From the NCBI GenBank assembly GCA_020746835.1, contig JAGPNK010000001.1:2232001-2296000 (forward strand): a stretch of 64,000 bases of DNA. Reading direction: 5' to 3'. The stretch's first letter is position 1. Each line of letters starts with the position of its first letter. The notes under the pieces are model-generated. The model was not told the origin of the DNA and searched no databases. It was given only the letters and a program-made list of their open reading frames with translations. Positions 1 through 11,408 of the stretch are shown here, one piece after another. The stretch comes from Stachybotrys elegans (Eukaryota > Ascomycota > Sordariomycetes > Hypocreales > Stachybotryaceae). Both the position numbers and the translations under genes were made by a program.

Positions 1-2226
1 CCTGTTCTGACGGGCCCAAGCTCAGCATGCCCTTCTCTCTCCCTTCCCCCCTTCTCCACGCGAAGCCACTCGTAACTTCTGGATCGTGATAGAGCGCGCC
101 GCCCTGCATGAAGGATGACGCCGAAGCAAAACAAGACTAGGACAAGTCCCTTTGCCTGCCGGCCGGCAAGGACCAAACTCTGAAAGGCCAACTGCCTTGC
201 AGCCTTTCGGTGTTTTATGCGGTTCGCAGCTTGTTGCATTTCTGGGAGACAGGAGCCTCGGACCCGTGGTGGATTTGGGGGAGCGGGTTTGGACGGTAGC
301 TGGTGAGTCGGAATCCCGTTTCTTGCACAACGTGCACATACATACCTATGTAAGATATGTATGTGCCTGGCCAGGGGAGGGGTGTAGATAACAAGACAGA
401 TGGACACACTGCTGCCTCGGCGATCATGACCCCTGCTTACAGGGGCTTGCCCAGATGCTTGGGACGCACCCAATCTGTCGTTGGGGGAGGGGCAGTTTTG
501 CACAAGAGATTGTCCAGCCACGGCCAATGAATCATTACCGGTCAGCCGACGAAGCCTCCTTCTCTGCATTTGGGGATTGCGTTGCATTGCGTCGTCGTCG
601 TCGTCGCCCCCCCCCTCGTCTACAGAACATCCATGCCTCGTCCGACTACTCTCTCTCTCGTGCACACGGCAACAAGAAAGGGGATCAACTAGTTGCTGGG
701 GGAGAAAAAGAAAAAGAAAAGAATAATAAACATCCATGTGCAGGGGCCATGCTGGTTGGCTCTAGCTCAACGTCTCACGCTCCTGCGCCTCGTTGGGCCA
801 TTCTGTTTTGCCTGGATGCATGGTGCGTGGTGCGCTGTGGTAATGCTTGGCGGGCGGCCTGCCACGTCGTCGCTCATGTTAGCGCATGAGATTGGGCAAT
901 TGGCCCTTTCATTGGAGGCCATCACTCTTCGAGAGGGGTACCCTTCCCTTTCGGCTTTGTGATGCGAGATGGGACAGCAGCAGCTTCGTCTGTCGCCGCC
1001 GTCGCCGCCAGTGGTGCAACGTCAGGGCGCAAGACATGCAGTTTCAGTGGCCGATGGCGAGGCGGACGGCTATGATGACTCGATCGAGCTTCCTTGCTTT
1101 TTTTCCTCCTTTTTTTTTCTTCTACCAAGGTGCATTGCATTACGCAAATCCAAGTCAAAAAGGCGGAGGAGGGCTGTTGTCCGCAGAATGCCACAAGCGT
1201 GTGTGCGGAGTTGTACACAACAAAAGGGAAATAATAAAGATGAAAAATGATGAGTCTAGGCAACCACTCTCCGCAAAAATCATCTGCATGCATAGTCGAG
1301 CGGTGACCTCGAAATGGCTGGCGGCATGCGTGGTGCGCTGCATGGCTCGCCGGGGGATGACTCAGGGAAAGCAAAGTGTGCCCTTGGGAAAATAAGCTCG
1401 TGATTGAACAAATTCCGGCTTCACCGCACTCTCACGCTTCGCCCTCGTACATATGGCGGTGGCCCGGAAGCCCGCGTTATCTCCATGGTCCGGCGAGAGC
1501 CTAGCACAGGCGGTGGCCGGACGGGCGTTTATGCCCGATTCCGCTCCGCCTTTTCCATTCCATCCTCCTGTGCTAGGGAGTCGCTGCTTGATTCCTAATG
1601 CATCCATAGGTCGTTTTGTTGTTTTTGGGTGGGCCGGCGTACGAATTAGTGTAAGCCGGCATCTATCTGGTGGAGGCCAGCCATGCCCGTCCGGTCGTCG
1701 ATGACAAAGATGACTCTTTGAGGGCTGACTGTGTGTTGATCAGCAAAAGAGCCCCCCATTTTGATTTACAAGCAGCAAAAGATTAAAGCAGATTGGGACG
1801 ATCATTGACAAATTACACCATGACGGAATCACTAGGAGTGCGAAATGTGACTATGATGAGATATTGTTTTTGATAGATTTGATTGATTGTATTCTGAGGA
1901 TGAAACCTGATCCTCGCTATCCAAGAGTACTGTAACTGCTGTCGACCACTCAACCCGTTGATCCTGCGAGGATCCGGGAGCGGTGACTATGCTAAACTGA
2001 AATCTTCCATGTATCCAACTGAGTGGTGTAGATGTGGCTCATGGCCAAATAGATGTGTGAATATGTAACATAAGAAGAGAAAATCGTGGTGTCCTTTGTA
2101 TAGAAAACCCCCCCAATAGACCGTGTGGTATCAAGTCTTTTTATAATCAGAAACGCCGTGCTATGCCATCGCTGTATCGAAACAAGAAACAAGGTATGAA
2201 GACACATTCGAATGGTGGTGGTACGT
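1..2226. other. Intergenic, no supported gene
   Basis: I see no convincing gene here. Short open frames overlap on both strands and none shows a recognisable domain or a plausible spliced product. The stretch holds a GTC triplet run followed by a C tract (about 592-616) and an A-rich tract near 703-725. Its right end is the 3' flank of the minus-strand gene at 2227. Confidence 0.5.
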
Positions 2227-2940
2227 CTAGTAGACCGAGATGGCGGACACCAGCCTCGTGGGGGTTCGAGGGGGCAGGTAGAATCCGTCTTCGTAGAATG
2301 CTTCCTTGTCTTGTTGCGACTCCTTCTTGGCGGGGAAGGGTAGCGAGGCGTTGGGCGGCGAGGGGGGCATCGACTCGTCGTCAGAGGAGTCGGAGTCGTG
2401 GTCGACGAGCTCGGGAGGCGAGCTGGAGTGAGAAGGCGTGCGGACAAGCTCGAGCTGGGCGTAGTCCTCCTCAAGGTCGTCCTCCATCACGTCGTCGTCG
2501 GCGGCGGCAAGCGGTGCCATCGGGGCGGGAGCCGGGATGTGGAGCATCTCAACGTCCTCCTCGTACTCCTCGTCCGAATCCGAGTCGGAGGAATCCGAGT
2601 CGTACTCGTCGACGGCCTCCTCCTCGATGCGGTCGGCCCACTGGACATGGCGGTCCTGGGACTTGGGGCTGGCGGCACCACGAACAGACTGGTTGAACCA
2701 GCGCTCCTGCTCACGTTCGGCCTCGGCGAGCTCGAGCATGAGGGAGTCGAGGAGGTTGGCGTGTCCGACGAGCAGGCGGAGGTCGTGGTCGGGCTGAGCG
2801 GCCTCGCGGGACAGCTTAGCCCGGGCCTTGTGGGCGAGGTAGTAGGTCTGGGTGATGGACATCTTCTTCTTGAGGGTGGCCTGTCGGAGAGAGTCTGAGC
2901 CGTAGCTGGCGGTTGGTCGAGTAGAGGTTATGGTAGACAT
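2227..2940 (-). CDS. Conserved fungal protein of unknown function (237 aa, acidic C-terminal half)
   Basis: This is a single uninterrupted frame of 237 codons. The N-terminal ~85 residues look like a folded conserved core: a basic segment containing KKKMSITQTYYLAHKARAKL, then an Asp-His-Asp-Leu-Arg-Leu-Leu-Val run and a helical stretch ending in a WFNQSVRG motif. Residues ~105-205 are very rich in Asp, Glu and Ser and look disordered. The C-terminus returns to an aromatic/proline patch (EDGFYLPPRTP). I recall this core as widespread in Pezizomycotina under hypothetical-protein labels, with a weak resemblance to the yeast Ecm13/YJR115W family. I assign no function. No signal peptide or membrane segment is visible. 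The start is the first in-frame ATG and leads straight into the conserved part. The gene stands alone, with about 6.8 kb upstream before the next gene. Confidence 0.8.
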   Translation of the reverse strand: MSTITSTRPTASYGSDSLRQATLKKKMSITQTYYLAHKARAKLSREAAQPDHDLRLLVGHANLLDSLMLELAEAEREQERWFNQSVRGAASPKSQDRHVQWADRIEEEAVDEYDSDSSDSDSDEEYEEDVEMLHIPAPAPMAPLAAADDDVMEDDLEEDYAQLELVRTPSHSSSPPELVDHDSDSSDDESMPPSPPNASLPFPAKKESQQDKEAFYEDGFYLPPRTPTRLVSAISVY

Positions 2941-3733
2941 TGTGGAGGAGGAAGGAAGGAAGAGACAAGTGGGTTTTATAAGTAGGTGGTGGAAAAAGTT
3001 GTGCTTTGTGCGTTTGTTGATGTTATCAACTGTGACTCAAGGCAGCAAAGCCCGATTGCGGTAAAGTTGTGGTCCTAGTGGCAGGGGTTGGTCCAGGTTC
3101 AAGGTATGCCTGGTGGGCGGTGATGGCAGGGCGTAATTGCTAGCTGGAAAGGCGTGCGCGAGCCGGTGCGTGCAGGCAGGCAGGCAGGCAGGCAAGGGAT
3201 GTATTGTTTGAGAGTGAGGTAAAGCTCTGGGGAAGAGTGGGTTGGGGAAATGAGCTGGTTTATGTCTTGCAGACAGAGATGTAAGAAGTCGGAGACTGTT
3301 TGTTTGGTCTGGGAGACAGATATAGAAGGATCTGATGAGGGAAGGGACCATGAGAAGTCGGGGGGTTTCTGATACTTTTAACTCGGTAGGAAGGCTTGGT
3401 GGGATGGCATGGTCACCGCCGTCTTTCCCAGGGCGCCGCCAGTGCTGAGACCTGATCTACTTCCCGAAGCCCGCCCAGCCAGTACGTACCGCGGACTTTG
3501 TGCACGCGGAATCCGAGTAAAGCCCAGCTGCCGGGGGGGGAGGGTGTGGAGGGTGTGCGGTGTGTGTGTGGTGTGTGTGATGTGTGAGCGTGCTTGTGCG
3601 GGGGGAACCTGACAAAGCCTCGACTACAAAGCATTGATGTGTAATCTACAGGGGGGTCCAGAGAACAAAACAGAATGCGAGAGTGCGAAAAGAGTGGGGA
3701 CGGAATGGAAAGACAGAAGACGAGGGGTGTGTT
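2941..3733. promoter_or_regulatory. Upstream region of the 2227-2940 gene
   Basis: This is the 5' flank of the minus-strand gene. It holds a (CAGG)n microsatellite at about 3172-3193 and a GT-rich run at about 3541-3600. Pyrimidine-rich stretches on the minus strand fit a fungal 5' leader. I see no gene and no regulatory motif I would name. Confidence 0.4.
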
Positions 3734-3736
3734 GTA

Positions 3737-4075
3737 CAATGAGATTCACCTTTAGCTTCCGTTTTTTAGCTTTACAAAATTTTTAGCACAAGTCACTCTC
3801 TGGTCTAGTCACAGTGTGCAAAATAGTGGGTCAAAGTACCGAACTTAATAAGAGCCATTTTTAGTCCCCCTGCAAGTAGGTCTCATAATGGCCAGTGCCC
3901 AAAACTGGACCCTCCTTTTGGGCCTGGTCATCATGAAGGCAGGGGACCAAAAGTGGCTTTCTGTTACTTCGGTACTTCATCCCCACTGTATTACACACTG
4001 TAATGGGACAGCAGAGCACCTTGCCCCAAAAATATTACAAAGCTAACATACGGAAGCTGAACCTGAATTTTATTG
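3737..4075. mobile_element. Fold-back, MITE-like element: one imperfect inverted repeat of ~340 bp
   Basis: The left half (from 3737) and the reverse complement of the right half (ending 4075) align over almost their full length, about 165 bp each, leaving only a few bases at the centre near 3905. Shared blocks include AGCTTCCGT, TTAGCTTT, ATTTTT, ACAGTGTG, AGTACCGAA, AGCCA, GTCCCC and GCCCAAAA, in the same order in both arms. The ends read CAAT...ATTG and are flanked on both sides by TA, which could be a TA target duplication as in Tc1/mariner-type elements; that assignment is inference. No transposase frame is present, so the element would be non-autonomous. The arms have diverged by many substitutions, so the copy is not young. 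No second copy was seen in the window. Confidence 0.8.
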
Positions 4076-7000
4076 TACCATGGTGCGATTCTTCTTTCTG
4101 GCCTCTTTTTGCGCTCCGTTACCCGGCTGACTAAAACCGGGGTCAAGCCTCAACCTCCGACCCAAAGTCCCCAATGTCCAGGCGGTACTCTCCACCTGCA
4201 GCCTAATCGGCGCGCGGGCCTAGGTACTGTCGGCCTTACGAGTACCCGACCGGCCCGCTAACATGCTCGTCTGGCCTAAACGGTCCCCTCGCACTCGGTT
4301 TTACGCTCGTTTTTACGCCAGATGGCCCTGATGACACCGCCCTTGCGCCCTACTAATCATGACAGACTGACTAACATGATGTTTAGTTTGCGATAGGGCG
4401 CTGTTTATTCCGCCAGGGGTCTATTTGTAATTTCAACAGCGAGAGCGTCTTGGTCGCCTTTTGTGCTGCGTCCATAAAATAAGAATAAAAACGTAGACAA
4501 GAGCAGCGGGACAGACTGTATCGATTGAAACGGAGGCTCTCTGAAATGGAGCTGCCTGCTCCCTCCATAGTCTCATGTAGGTATCGTGCTGGATTCCTAA
4601 TCAATCTGGCGCAATCCTACCCCCCTGCACTTCTGGTACCTGAAATTGCACTGGAATATGCGGCGCAGAGCTTGTACTCTCACTATCTGTTTTTCATATT
4701 TTTAATCCCCACAATACTCCGAACCCCCCCCCCCTTTCATGGCTCCATGGATGATTTGTGCACACATGGCTCGATTACAAACGCCTATCCCCGGCTAGGT
4801 CCGCTACAGTCCGCTTCCCGCCATTTCTCAGCACAACTTTCTCGCTCACCTTGATAGCCTCGCCGACCAGCACAATTTTGAGTTTGGAGCCCGCCGGCCG
4901 AGGAGTCATACCTAGTATCCGAGCCTGCTCGGCAAAAATATGTAATACCTAACAAGCCATCTCCGCACCGACCGACTGGCGGGGATAAGTCATTATGACA
5001 CTTTTCCCGTCCCTACCCTGCCTCAAGCCGCTTCTAGTGGTAGGTCCTATGTGTTGTTGTAGCAGCTGGTGTCTCTCATTGCTGTCTCACTCAGAGCGCT
5101 CTCTGACTGCACTTGTCTCTGTCTTAGCTTCGTTCCGTTTCTCTGTGCTTCGCCAATTCCGCTTCCCACCATCCATCGTATCTTGTCGCGTGCCTCAAAT
5201 GCACGCTGGGGACTTGGGTGTGACCTGCCATGGCATGACCGGCATGTCTGACCTTCACCCATCCATCCCAAGAGAATCAATACGACGGTGGCTTAGAAAA
5301 AGGGAACAAAAAAACCTGCAGCTCCGTTATCTGCCGTGCTCCCTGCTGAAGGAACGACATGCATAACGATTTCCAGATAGGTCGGTCGGTGGTTTGCGCG
5401 GCTGGGTCCGAATCGTGCGGTGCGTATCGCATGTATCCGTACTCGAGAATCGTCTCAGCTCCGCAGACGTACGAGTCCCCCCAGCGCTCTGCAGCCGCGT
5501 GTGCGTGCGCGTGTACGAGGCCCTGGCCACGCTTTCGCTTGCGCCATCTTGGCTGTGAGCCAAGATATGGGGTTTAGATTGTGGTACATAGATAGTATGA
5601 TGTACCTATGATACTCGAGGTTTGTCCATCTCCGCGGCCGCCGTACGACCCTAGTCCCCGCAACATACGCCAAGTAGCCGTGAATCCGATCGCAAACGAC
5701 GAAAGCGAGCTCGCCGGGCTTGGCCCATCACCAATCATTCCCCTCGGAACTTGCAACCAGCCGCAGCAACCGGCCGGCACGGTTCGTTGCCAGTGCCTTG
5801 GTTGCTACGTAGGGCTGAGCACCACTCGCTGACACTCGCTGACAGTCACTGACACTCACTTACACATGGGATTGCCTCGCCAATCAGAGCTCGTCGACTT
5901 CGCCACCGAACGACGGAAAGATCCCGTTGCCCTGTGATGTCAGTTAAGGTTTGCACCGTGGCTCACGGTCGTGACCCTGCGCTGAAGTGCGAAGTGCGAA
6001 GCGACAACGGACTCTGCTCGTCAGGTATGATGACAAGCGCGGCAATCCGCCATGTCGATCCTCAATAGCACAGCACGTAGGCGACCCGAGCTGCCGTTAC
6101 GGTTGTGAGCCTGTCTGCCTGTACGGTTACCCGCACATAGGTAGCCAGTAATCAATCGCACTGCCTACTGGCTTACCTGCCGGTGCTCATCGGCTCCGGC
6201 ACGGCATCGTGGTCCCGGCTATCCCTTCTGCAGCCTGCTGACCAGATGCCCCCCTGCCACACTGGCTACGTTACCCGTATGTATCGGCCTATACGATTTC
6301 CCAGACGGGATTCGAGCCAATTCCGTAGCGACGAGTTTGCCATGTCCCGCGTTCGCAAGCTGCCGACGGACTCCGCAGCAAATTGCAGCATGTCTTTTAT
6401 CTCAATCTCAATCTCAGATCCCTTACAACGTCGTTGGCCGTAACTAGAGCCTATCAGGCTTCGTGGATGCATCGTCTTCAATGTGTGCGCTGGCGATGCT
6501 CCATAACGTCTTACATACCAACAAGCCTCAGCCCTGACAAATCAGTGGGTGAGTGCACTGGATGCACAAATCCTTAGTGGCCTCTACGAAAGGGGGGGTG
6601 GCCACATCATTTGTGCACGTAAGCAGCCGCTAGCGCAGCCTGGTCCTTCCCAATATCACTTCAGTTCTTGCCATTATTCAGGCTGTTGTCAGTTTCGTAG
6701 TGGACCCTATGGAATGGGGAAAGCAGGTGCCTAACAGCGCTGCACGGGCTGTGTTTTGCTTGGCCCATCACCACAGCCCCTCGCTTCCACGCACGCAACA
6801 AGACTGGCATTCAATCCGAGGCGGGTTTCATCCCTCGTCCGACCAATGCTGGAACGAAGAATCAGGGTGCCTGATGCACGAATCAATCAATTGGTCAATC
6901 AATTCGTCGCTTTACCCAGGCAACCAGATTCGGCAGGCCATACGACGCCGGAACGCGCAACACACCCGTTCACGTCCCAATAATTATGTACTCCACACAT

Positions 7001-9758
7001 GGCTGGATGACTCGATCTCGAGACGGTAAACGGTCGCCAGCGATGACTCGCCCCGGCATCCTGGTAATTCAATCCCCGTTTCAAGAGGCTCAGGAAGAAT
7101 TTTTCCTCGTTCGCCATATCCACTTCGCCGAAGAGTCTTCACGGCGCTAGAATGTTCTTGCTGGAGCCGTCTTGGGTCACGGACCTGGACCTGGAGCAGC
7201 AGCCTTGATCGCCTGCGGTCCGTCCGTTCTACTCCCGTCCTCCGCGGCTCGTTTTCACATGGTTTGTAACAGCCTCCATGGAGCCGGCCAACCTCGTCGA
7301 TGGCTCGTGATGCCCATGAGCCCTGACTCTTCACGAGAATTGTCGCGCACCGTCCAGCCGCCCAAGCGGCGACAAGGGGGGTGGCTCCCCGGTTCCTGGT
7401 TCCCGGCTGTCGGGCTCCTCGCCCGGCCATGGCCGGTCTCTGTGCTTCGTTAATTTACATACCCCTTGGGCTGGCTGACCTGGGCTAGCTGGGCTGGTTG
7501 TTGCAGGCATGCGTTTTGGCTTTTCGACTTTTGCTTCTGCATTGGGATATCCCGTTCAATAGATGCTGCACCCGGCAAGCTGTACATCTGCATCGGGGTA
7601 TCCGGTCACAAATGTGGCTGGCTGGTAGGAATGCAGAAACCATGCACATACAATGCCACTGCATAATCAGACCGCTTTCCTGGACGCGCCACAATCACGG
7701 CCAAGCAGTTCCCTCTTGCTGTGGAAAAGGCGGGCGTCCAGAGGAGGGTCTCGTCAGATATCGGGTCCCTTCCTGGACAAATGCAACATCACCCTGCAGG
7801 ACGACCGAAAGAAGTGTTCTATGCATTTGCCGGTTTCTGCCTCCTCCCCGGTTGAACGACCCTCTCCGAGATCCCGAGACCCAGACAACCACGCACACAC
7901 CCCATCTGCGTCAATTTGTTTTGTCATTGGTCCCCCAGCTAGAAGAGAGAAAAAAATCTTCGTGATGCCAAAATTCCCTCGGATTTGGAGTCCACCATGG
8001 CTGAATCCCGCTCTGCCATGTTTATTATGTGGGAACCTCGATATGGCCTCTCGGCGGAACGAGCGAACGCGCCTCCGTTGCAGACAGGGCCTCATGCTCA
8101 TGGCCATGGGTTGGATGACGTCGCTCGGACTTACAGGAGGAGCTTCCATGGAGAAGATTCATACAAAGCGATGTTTGCGAAATCCCGAACTCCCGCCTCT
8201 TCTCCAATTTCAGAGTTTGGTCCTGTCTTGTTTCTCTCCGTCTGCTCCGACACTCTCCACCTCCGGAATGCCCCATATACCTTGCCGTTCCGCTCCGTAA
8301 CTGTAAACGATTTATTCCGCCTTGCACGTCGTCGCCGGTTTCTTCCTAGGTGTTCAGGGCATGCTACAGCTGAGTCCATTGGCGGTACGACCTTCAACCT
8401 GCCCATGCTGGAATGGCGGATCAAGCAATTCCATCTCATGTTACATGCATGTAAGCAACAGCTTCAATGGCTATGTAGCGGTAAGCCAATCTCTGCACTC
8501 CCTATCTCCGACAGAGGATACGCACAGCCTCTCGTCACTGAGCAACAAGATCGTTCTCGGCGATCATCTCGTGTAAACCCCTGCGCGCCAGACCCTCCAT
8601 CGTCAATCCGCTACTCCAACAGGGCTGCTTGTTCTGCATCCCTCCACGCAAAATTGAGTCAGCCGTCCATGGAACGTTCCACGACAGGGGTCACACATGG
8701 CCTGGCTGGCCCGCACGTCTCTGCAAGAACGTGGCTCATCAGGAACAAGTGATTACTGCATTCCACTCTGCTGACACCCAACGCATTCCTCTTCCTCCAC
8801 GGCTCAAGATTCAGGTGAAGCGGGGATATTACATTATGAGGCCGAACTTGTCTAAGTACGTGTAGAGTCGATACTCGCGGTTAACCCGAAGCATAGTATG
8901 CAAGTCTGTCTCATATCACACAGAATGGTTCCCGAGACGGCATGGGCTTAGGCCAGGCTTTGCCGCCGTGGCAGATGAGAAATCCCCGGTTGCCCCCGTC
9001 CGACGTCAGCTTCAATCTGCGAACCGGTCCCTGGACCAAAAGTCCATTCCAGAGAGCCAAGTCGTGGCCAGCCCTACGCACCGTCAGCTTGGTCTTCACG
9101 CCCGCTTCCCCTCCTTGGCGCAAATCCATTGGGAAGGGGCACAGCCAGCTGAGAAGAGGAGTAATATGGCCAAAAAGGTACATAATTAATTAACTTGCTT
9201 ATGTCGGCTGAGCACACATACCAACGCTTCCCCGTGGCGGGCTGACGGGCTTGAGCCAGATGTCTGGGATTCCCTTGGGACCCTGGGTGCGTCCGATGTC
9301 AGCTCATCTCGCAGAGATGAGACACCACGCACCCACTCGGTGAGCGGGCGAGAGACAACTTCGGCGTTGCCCTACTTGTGGCTTCCCGTGCCAAGCAAGA
9401 TTGCTGGGGGGAGCGTGCAGCTCGGATGAAGAAGCCAGCTCAGCTTCATGTTCGGCAGGCAGCTCGAGGCTCAGGGGAGCACGCTGAGGTGAGACCAAGC
9501 AAGATCTGGGAATCAGTTCCAACCCGCCGGGACCTCTCTTTGTGCCGTGTTGACACCCCTTCCCCTTGACCCCTGAACTTACCGATCGCATCTCACCAGT
9601 ACAGAAATAGACAATGGAAAGGCCTAAATCGGCAATATGATTCGAGGCATTTGATTCGGATAATTCGATGCTATAGAATAATGGTCTCATTGGTATCAGG
9701 GTATCGATATTCTGATTGTCGTTGCTGGGGCGAGCATCTGCATCGTTGAGCAGGCGCC
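4076..9758. other. Long gene-poor intergenic stretch
   Basis: No gene can be supported in about 5.7 kb. Open frames of up to 255 codons occur near 7.5-8.8 kb, but they overlap each other in several frames on both strands and contain no recognisable domain. A short tandem repeat lies at 5823-5862. The right end is the 3' flank of dbp8. The 4.1-4.6 kb part is pyrimidine-rich and may include old transposon remains, but I could not identify any. Confidence 0.45.
5823..5862. repeat. 10-bp tandem repeat, four copies
   Basis: Four head-to-tail 10-mers: the first two are identical (CACTCGCTGA), the third is CAGTCACTGA and the fourth CACTCACTTA. It lies in gene-poor DNA with no gene within 2.8 kb. 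Confidence 0.75.
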
Positions 9759-11408
9759 CTACTCTATCCTGAGCTTCGTCTTGTTGCGCTTTCGCTTGCC
9801 ACCAACTTCCCTGTTCTCCTCCACCTCCAGGAGCGCCTCCCGCTTCTTCTCGCTCACCAGCTTGAGAGCGTCGCGTATCACTCTCGTCTCCAGGTTCACG
9901 CCCTCCTCCTCCCACGCCACCATCTCCCTGCCCACGCGGGTCTCGATGGCCAGCACAAGGTCGACGTCACGCTGGCCTACAAACGTGACGGCGTCTCCCT
10001 TGCGGCCGGCACGAGCTGTACGACCGACTCGATGGATGTAGTCGTCAGGGTCTCTAGGGACGTCGTAGTTGATGACCATGCTCACTTCGGGAATATCCAG
10101 ACCACGGGCAGCGACGTCCGTAGCAACGAGGATCCGCGCGGCCGATGCTCGGAAGCGCGCCAGGTTGTCAATTCGTTGCCTCTGGGGGAGCTTGGAATGT
10201 AGTGATGTTACTCGGTGGTCCAGGAGTCGTAGCAGGTGGTGAAGGTAGTCAGCCGTGGAGGTGCGGTTGCAGAAGATGATGAGCGTCTTTTCCACATTGG
10301 CAGCCGTGAGCAGAAACACATGGAGGTAGTGTTCCTTGTGTGTAACAGGTATTTGTACGTGCATCTGTTGGAGCGTTGCCGGGATGGCGAGTTCCTGGGT
10401 ATCAACCTCGCACACGAACACCGGCTGCTTGCCGGGCTTCTGGGGCATGTCCTTGAGGGCGCGCACTTCGGGGGTAATGGTGGCAGTGAAGAGGAGTGTT
10501 TGTCTCTCCGTGGCTGGGGGCAGCACTGAAAGGCACTCTTCTACATCTGGAAGCATGCTTCCGGGACCTGTGGCATGCAGCAGCCTGTCCGCCTCGTCGA
10601 GCACGACGTATCGTACTCTGCGCAGGCCGCACACGGTGTCCTCGCCCGAGGTTCTGATGTGATCAGCCAGCCTTCCGGGAGTCGCAATCACGACATGAGG
10701 TCGCTGTGCCAGCGCAATGGCCTGCGGCCTCATATCAGAACCACCCGTGACGAGGATTGCCTTGAGGCTCTGCGGCGATGATATGGCCTTGAACTGCTCG
10801 TATATCTGCAGAGCAAGCTCACGCGTCGGCGTCAATACGACCGCGAAGATTGCGCTGGGATCCTCCGACCACCGCTGCAGGATGGGGACCGCAAAGGCCA
10901 CCGTCTTTCCGGAACCCGTTCGACTTCCACCGATGCAGTCCCGGCCTTTTAGGATCTCGGGGATGCAGCCCTTTTGAATCCCGGTGGGCCGCGTGATGGC
11001 CATGTTGCTGAGGGACTGGACGAGCCATGGCTTAACCTTGAGGGATCCAAAGGTGATGTTGGGGTCTGTCGGGGCGAGGATCTTGGTTTGGGGGACGACA
11101 TTCGGCAGTATCTTGTCCGCCTCGGCTGGCTTGCGCCTCACTCGAGATGGCGCAGCAATGGTAGGTAGAAGCCTCTTTATTTCAGCCTCCTCTTCATCTT
11201 CGTCTTCTTCTTCGTCGTCTTCGTCGTCGTCCTTCAACTCCTTGCTGGAGCGTTTGGCAGCTAGTTCAGAGCTGGCAGCGTATCGACGTCTCTTTCGCGA
11301 TGAAGGGTTGTCGAGATAGTCGGACTCACGGGATCCCGAGGAGCCGTCTGAAAGAGAGTCATCTTCCACATCGGGCTCCCTCATCTTGGGGTTCACAGAG
11401 GGAGACAT
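9759..11408 (-). CDS. dbp8: DEAD-box ATP-dependent RNA helicase, Dbp8-like
   Basis: 549-residue protein from a single exon. Residues 1-110 are a charged, low-complexity tail with a Lys/Arg cluster and an unbroken Asp/Glu run (~59-76). The helicase core follows: Q-motif region from F120 ([10 protein letters not shown]), motif I TGSGKT (~164-169), motif Ia PTREL (~194-198), TPGRL (~243-247), DEAD (271-274), motif III as TAT (~308-310), ARGLD (~434-438) and motif [12 protein letters not shown] (459-468). A basic tail ([10 protein letters not shown]) ends the protein. The Q-motif, overall spacing and Lys-rich end match Dbp8, a nucleolar helicase needed for 40S subunit (18S rRNA) maturation; Dbp8 is stimulated by Esf2 in yeast. 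It is longer than yeast Dbp8 mainly because of the acidic N-terminus. The family call is certain. The Dbp8 subfamily is very likely, and the nearest alternatives would be other nucleolar DEAD-box proteins. Confidence 0.93.
   Translation of the reverse strand: MSPSVNPKMREPDVEDDSLSDGSSGSRESDYLDNPSSRKRRRYAASSELAAKRSSKELKDDDEDDEEEDEDEEEAEIKRLLPTIAAPSRVRRKPAEADKILPNVVPQTKILAPTDPNITFGSLKVKPWLVQSLSNMAITRPTGIQKGCIPEILKGRDCIGGSRTGSGKTVAFAVPILQRWSEDPSAIFAVVLTPTRELALQIYEQFKAISSPQSLKAILVTGGSDMRPQAIALAQRPHVVIATPGRLADHIRTSGEDTVCGLRRVRYVVLDEADRLLHATGPGSMLPDVEECLSVLPPATERQTLLFTATITPEVRALKDMPQKPGKQPVFVCEVDTQELAIPATLQQMHVQIPVTHKEHYLHVFLLTAANVEKTLIIFCNRTSTADYLHHLLRLLDHRVTSLHSKLPQRQRIDNLARFRASAARILVATDVAARGLDIPEVSMVINYDVPRDPDDYIHRVGRTARAGRKGDAVTFVGQRDVDLVLAIETRVGREMVAWEEEGVNLETRVIRDALKLVSEKKREALLEVEENREVGGKRKRNKTKLRIE

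Noticed and set aside
7985..8752. 255-codon open frame on the plus strand
   Set aside because: It overlaps several equally open frames on both strands, and has no recognisable motif or plausible splicing context.
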